NCBI GenBank assembly: GCA_948663505.1
Contig: CAPNAQ010000024.1
Span: 1-16,033 of the forward strand
From: an uncultured Clostridia bacterium
GTDB taxonomy: Bacteria > Bacillota > Clostridia > TANB77 > CAG-508
Reading direction: 5' to 3'
Length of the DNA: 16,033 nucleotides
This document shows positions 14,001 through 16,033 of this stretch, piece by piece (positions within the stretch are counted from its first letter, which is position 1; each line of letters opens with the position of its first letter). The notes beneath the pieces were generated by a model that was not told the DNA's origin, ran no database searches, and worked only from the letters and a program-made list of their open reading frames with translations. The position numbers and the translations under genes were made by a program.

Positions 14001-14775
14001 ATCAACAAATGCAACATTACCTGATGCAAGTGAATTTAAAGCTTCTCATACATCAATGATATTTAGTGAAAATTTAACACTAGCAGACATAACTCAAGCA
14101 GAATTAAATAAATCAACAGATATAGTATCAACAAATACATCATTACCAAATGAAAGTGGAAAAAAGGCATCTAATACATCAGCAACATTTAAAAATAATC
14201 TTAACTTATCAAACATTGCACAAGAAGCAACAAATAGTGCATCAGCACAAATTAGAAATAATTCATCTGTTGAAAGTGCAACAGCAGAATTAGGACAAGA
14301 AGCAAATAGAGGATTTAATAACAATGTAGCACCAAGTAAATGGGGTGCAGATTTAGTTAGTTTATTAGCAGGTGGTCTAACAAGTGGTAATTCTAAATCA
14401 ATTATATCAAGAGCAGCATCGAAAGTAGGCAGTTGGATAAGTAGTTATTTACATTTCTCAGTTCCAGATAAAGGCCCTTTATCTGATATGGATGAATCAA
14501 TGCCTGATATGATTGAATTAATGGCAAAAGGAATTGATGATAATAAATCTAAGTTGATAAAATCAGTTAAAAATATGTCTAGTGAAGTAAAAGATGAGCT
14601 TGAAACAATAAATGGAGAAGATATAGAGACAAATAAAGATATACCATTAAATAAATATAATACAAATAATGAAAAGTATATATTTAATATGAATGTATAT
14701 TGTCAAAAATTAGACAACAAAGAATTGGATAATATATTTAATTATATAAATAAAAGATTTGGTACTGAGTATTAA
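11002..14775 (+). CDS. Tail tape measure protein
   Basis: The 1257-residue protein is the largest in the window and sets tail length. Residues 20-125 are a coiled coil; a hydrophobic segment at 148-167 leads into a TP901-type core (about 170-490), with GVEKTVDGTEEQM, AEAAGQLGIKTENIL and VGIEAEMGGSAISKAM. Two hydrophobic stretches lie near 540-570 and 610-636, a Glu-rich coiled coil follows to about 950, then three 42-residue repeats (953-1078). The C-terminal HFSVPDKGPLSDMDESMPDM is a common tape measure motif. No peptidase domain is seen. The start is TTG after AGAGGTGAT (10989-10997), with no ATG alternative nearby. Weak initiation suits its low copy need. The strong terminator just upstream is unusual. 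Confidence 0.93.
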   Translation: MTNDLKRVGLVFTQEGAVDFKKTLQEVNLELNKNYNQFKQVQAQWDNSTKSTEKLRAEQEYLKNAYAIQTDKINTLKMQLSDLENAENKNTTAIKKKRNELTTAETKLETYNRKIKEIENQLNNTGKRIIEFGSKIGEIGKKIESAGKKVSAFSIATTTALVACAKNAIDFEDAFTGVEKTVDGTEEQMSKLKQGIRDMAKEIPSTTTEISAVAEAAGQLGIKTENILDFSKAMIDLGNSTNLTAEEAASQLAKFANIMQMSQGDFDKLGSTIVDLGNHFATTEADIVDMAMRLAGAGKQVGLSEAQVLGLATALSSVGIEAEMGGSAISKAMVKMQNAVEQGGIKLDTVLKKTGMTLRDLELMAANDSMGFKEMAQSIGMTSTEVKQLITAGTNLEDFARISGMTTQQFKKAWKEDAAGALSAFIKGLGEAENKGESAITMLSEMGLTEVRLRDSLLRAANAGSLFNDTIETGTKAWEDNTALTNEANKRYDTLKSQIQIAIQKIQDIAISIGEKLMPSIQKILDGFSEWIKKFESLSDEQVDMIVNIGLIISAIGPLITIFGKLTSTVRTVTKGIGTIVQAIGVMNGTVTTSSTAVNALASIMTSLSNPTTLAITAIGLLTTATMAYYIATEKEKVSLGGLRDEVNKQRESWNNLQEARNKNLSNSVYEIENCERLIKELAKITDENGKVKEGYKERAQVILNDLNNALGTEYKLNGNIIDSYQNLKDNIEKVISAKKAEAILNAYQEEYAEAIKKQAEATETLIGLKQKLTEASEKMASGTALERSEAKQQYESIAREIGEQTELIGEYGKTITEYENLQVASLEGNSEKIETATNNLTASYKRVKQETESSISEQINIQATYVEYLKDSLKEAEQTNNEYQKKILNTQLETNKQKLADLVDNLVQETNAIQNLTPEQIEAWKKLAQQSYSEYDEALSKVSEKTKHEIEKSTGIVATNATLPDASEFKASHTSMIFSENLTLADITQAELNKSTDIVSTNATLPDASEFKASHTSMIFSENLTLADITQAELNKSTDIVSTNTSLPNESGKKASNTSATFKNNLNLSNIAQEATNSASAQIRNNSSVESATAELGQEANRGFNNNVAPSKWGADLVSLLAGGLTSGNSKSIISRAASKVGSWISSYLHFSVPDKGPLSDMDESMPDMIELMAKGIDDNKSKLIKSVKNMSSEVKDELETINGEDIETNKDIPLNKYNTNNEKYIFNMNVYCQKLDNKELDNIFNYINKRFGTEY
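13858..14235 (+). repeat. Three tandem 126-nt (42-aa) repeats in tape measure
   Basis: Units lie at 13858-13983, 13984-14109 and 14110-14235. Units 1 and 2 differ at only about four bases, all within the first 20, while unit 3 is diverged (for example SLPNESGKKASNTS against TLPDASEFKASHTS). The first 24 nt of unit 2 match unit 3 and the rest match unit 1. This is the footprint of a recent unequal crossover that added one unit in frame. At about 0.15 nm per helical residue, each unit could add about 6 nm to the tail. Confidence 0.92.
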
Positions 14776-14788
14776 AAAAGGAGAGAAC

Positions 14789-15652
14789 ATGAGAGTAGTA
14801 GAATTTTATTTAATAAATGAAAAAGGACAAGAATATTCATTAATGGATGAAGTAAATTATTGTTTGATGACAGATGTTGCAGGATTAGGATATAGTTACG
14901 AGACACAATATCAACAGTTAGGAAATACATTTATAAATACTTTAAGAACAATGGAACAAGGAAAAATTGAAGGAAATGCAAAATTTAGAAATTATGATAA
15001 TTTTAAAAATTTCATTGATTTTATTGAATGTTCTGAAAAATTGAAATTCTTATATAAAATACCACTTTCTAATAATAAAAAAGTAGAATATTTAAAAGAT
15101 GTGGTCGTTCAAAGCATTTCAAAAGGTACTATAGTAAAAGAAGATGAAAAACTAAATTCAACAATTACATTTGATTGTTTAAGTTTATGGTATCAAGATA
15201 AAGAGACAGTTTATACAATAAGTAAATTAGAAGAAGAATTACAGTGGGATTTTAAATGGAATACTAGATTTTCAGATTATACATCAAGGAGTATAACATT
15301 TAATAATGATGGACATACAGAAGCTTCCTTTATGTTAGAAATGCGAAATTACCTTATTAATCCAGGAATTAATGTTATAAAAAATGATAAAGTTATTTAT
15401 AATTTAAGAATGCCTATAACAATTCAGCAAGGGGAAAGGTTATTAATATCTTCAAAAGATAATGAAATTTTTATAAAGAAACAGAATATAGATGGAAGTT
15501 TTGAAAATTTATTCAAGAAAAAGTATGGGATAGATTTAAATAATAATAATATTTTTAAACTACCAAAAGGGACAAGTATTATTACTCTTGTTGCAGATAA
15601 TAATATTTATGACGCAAAATTAAATATTTTCAAGCAATATAAGGTGGTGTAA
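14789..15652 (+). CDS. Distal tail protein (Dit)
   Basis: The 287-residue protein follows the tape measure and fits the distal tail protein that links the tube to the baseplate. The N-terminal half (about 1-150) has the expected β-rich pattern, with GLGYSYETQYQQLGNTFI and GKIEGNAKF. The C-terminal half is galectin-like, with FNNDGHTEASFMLEMRNYLINPGINV (near 170-195, read across two motifs) and QQGERLLISSKDNEI. AAAAGGAGAG (14776-14785) sits 4-6 nt before the ATG at 14789. An in-frame start at 14759 inside the tape measure gene is unsupported. The next gene begins 4 nt after its stop. Confidence 0.82.
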   Translation: MRVVEFYLINEKGQEYSLMDEVNYCLMTDVAGLGYSYETQYQQLGNTFINTLRTMEQGKIEGNAKFRNYDNFKNFIDFIECSEKLKFLYKIPLSNNKKVEYLKDVVVQSISKGTIVKEDEKLNSTITFDCLSLWYQDKETVYTISKLEEELQWDFKWNTRFSDYTSRSITFNNDGHTEASFMLEMRNYLINPGINVIKNDKVIYNLRMPITIQQGERLLISSKDNEIFIKKQNIDGSFENLFKKKYGIDLNNNNIFKLPKGTSIITLVADNNIYDAKLNIFKQYKVV

Positions 15653-15656
15653 AAAG

Positions 15657-16033
15657 ATGGATAGTATTGCTTATTTTTTAAATAAAAATAATTTCGAAAT
15701 AGAAGATGTTGTACAAATAAAAGATTATCAAATTAATCTTGATGAAGAAACAAATGCTAAGACATCTATAACAATTATAAAAAAACCAAATGCAAGTGAT
15801 AAAGATATAGTTTTCATTAAAGAAAAAGAAAATATAATATTTATGGGAATAATTGAAGCTCCAATTAGCGATGATGAAACTACTTATAAAATTAATGCAA
15901 AATATATTACAAATTTATTTGATAGAAAAATAATCTTAAAAAATAGTAATTTAATAAAAGAAAAAGGAATTGAAGATTTTATTGCGTACACAATAGAAAA
16001 TGAATTTTTAAATAGTGAAGATTCTTTATTAAA
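15657..16033 (+). CDS. Baseplate/tail-associated protein, N-terminal part (cut by window end)
   Basis: The visible 125 codons begin MDSIAYFLNKNNFEIED and continue open to the window edge. AAGGTGGTG (15641-15649) lies 7 nt before the ATG. Segments such as KDYQINLDEETNAKTSITII and IFMGIIEAPISDDETTYKI, then KYITNLFDRKI, form alternating β-strands. They resemble the N-terminal domain of Firmicute tail proteins encoded right after Dit (siphovirus Gp37-like or Tal proteins), which build the tail tip hub. Whether it carries a peptidoglycan hydrolase or receptor-binding part lies outside the window. The class call is mostly from position and β-rich pattern. Confidence 0.7.
   Translation, partial: MDSIAYFLNKNNFEIEDVVQIKDYQINLDEETNAKTSITIIKKPNASDKDIVFIKEKENIIFMGIIEAPISDDETTYKINAKYITNLFDRKIILKNSNLIKEKGIEDFIAYTIENEFLNSEDSLL

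Noticed and set aside
13858..14235. Regular repeats as a CRISPR-like array.
   Set aside because: Units are 126 nt, contiguous without spacers, and in frame inside the tape measure gene.

Overview
The window is the late morphogenesis region of a long-tailed (siphovirus) phage or prophage of a very AT-rich, low-GC Gram-positive host, most likely a member of the Clostridia. This rests on the AT-rich codon use, strong GGAGG-type ribosome binding sites, standard stop usage with TGA as a stop (8550-8552), and the cos-type Firmicute gene order: HNH nuclease, P27-type small terminase, large terminase, HK97-type portal, ClpP-type prohead protease and HK97-fold capsid. Every supported gene is on the plus strand. 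The host cannot be fixed from the window, and no integrase or att site is visible.

Layout. Positions 1-802 hold two small unknown genes and an ArpU/RinA-like late regulator. Positions 803-1122 are noncoding. They carry phased ACGG repeats, a sigma-A-type promoter and, about 100 nt past the predicted transcription start, a strong intrinsic terminator. Positions 1123-2017 are an overlapping chain of two cysteine-rich microproteins, an HNH nuclease and an unknown protein. Positions 2018-2389 hold a probable cos/packaging region. Positions 2390-7680 encode packaging and head (TerS, TerL, portal, protease fused to a scaffold-like tail, major capsid). Positions 7719-9260 encode the neck and connectors. 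Positions 9290-10322 encode the major tail protein and a tail assembly chaperone. Positions 10349-10978 are a self-contained promoter-gene-terminator cassette (a moron) for a zinc-ribbon, single-span membrane protein. Positions 11002-16033 encode a tape measure protein with recent 42-residue tandem repeats, a distal tail protein and the start of a baseplate protein.

How it works together. The regulator probably switches on the operon from the promoter just downstream of its own gene. The HNH protein and terminase subunits cut and package cos DNA through the portal into a head built from the capsid and shaped by the protease/scaffold. Connector proteins cap the head, and the tail is built on the tape measure from the distal tail protein.

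Most interesting points. First, regulator, promoter with phased repeats, short leader, terminator and late operon are arranged like lambda Q-pR'-tR', which raises the possibility of Q-like antitermination by an ArpU/RinA-type protein. Second, a moron with its own signals sits exactly between the tail chaperone and the tape measure, where many phages encode a frameshifted chaperone partner that is absent here. Third, matching hairpins overlap the stop codons of the two most abundant structural genes. Fourth, a 12-nt exact match to the 16S rRNA 3' end lies in the late leader.
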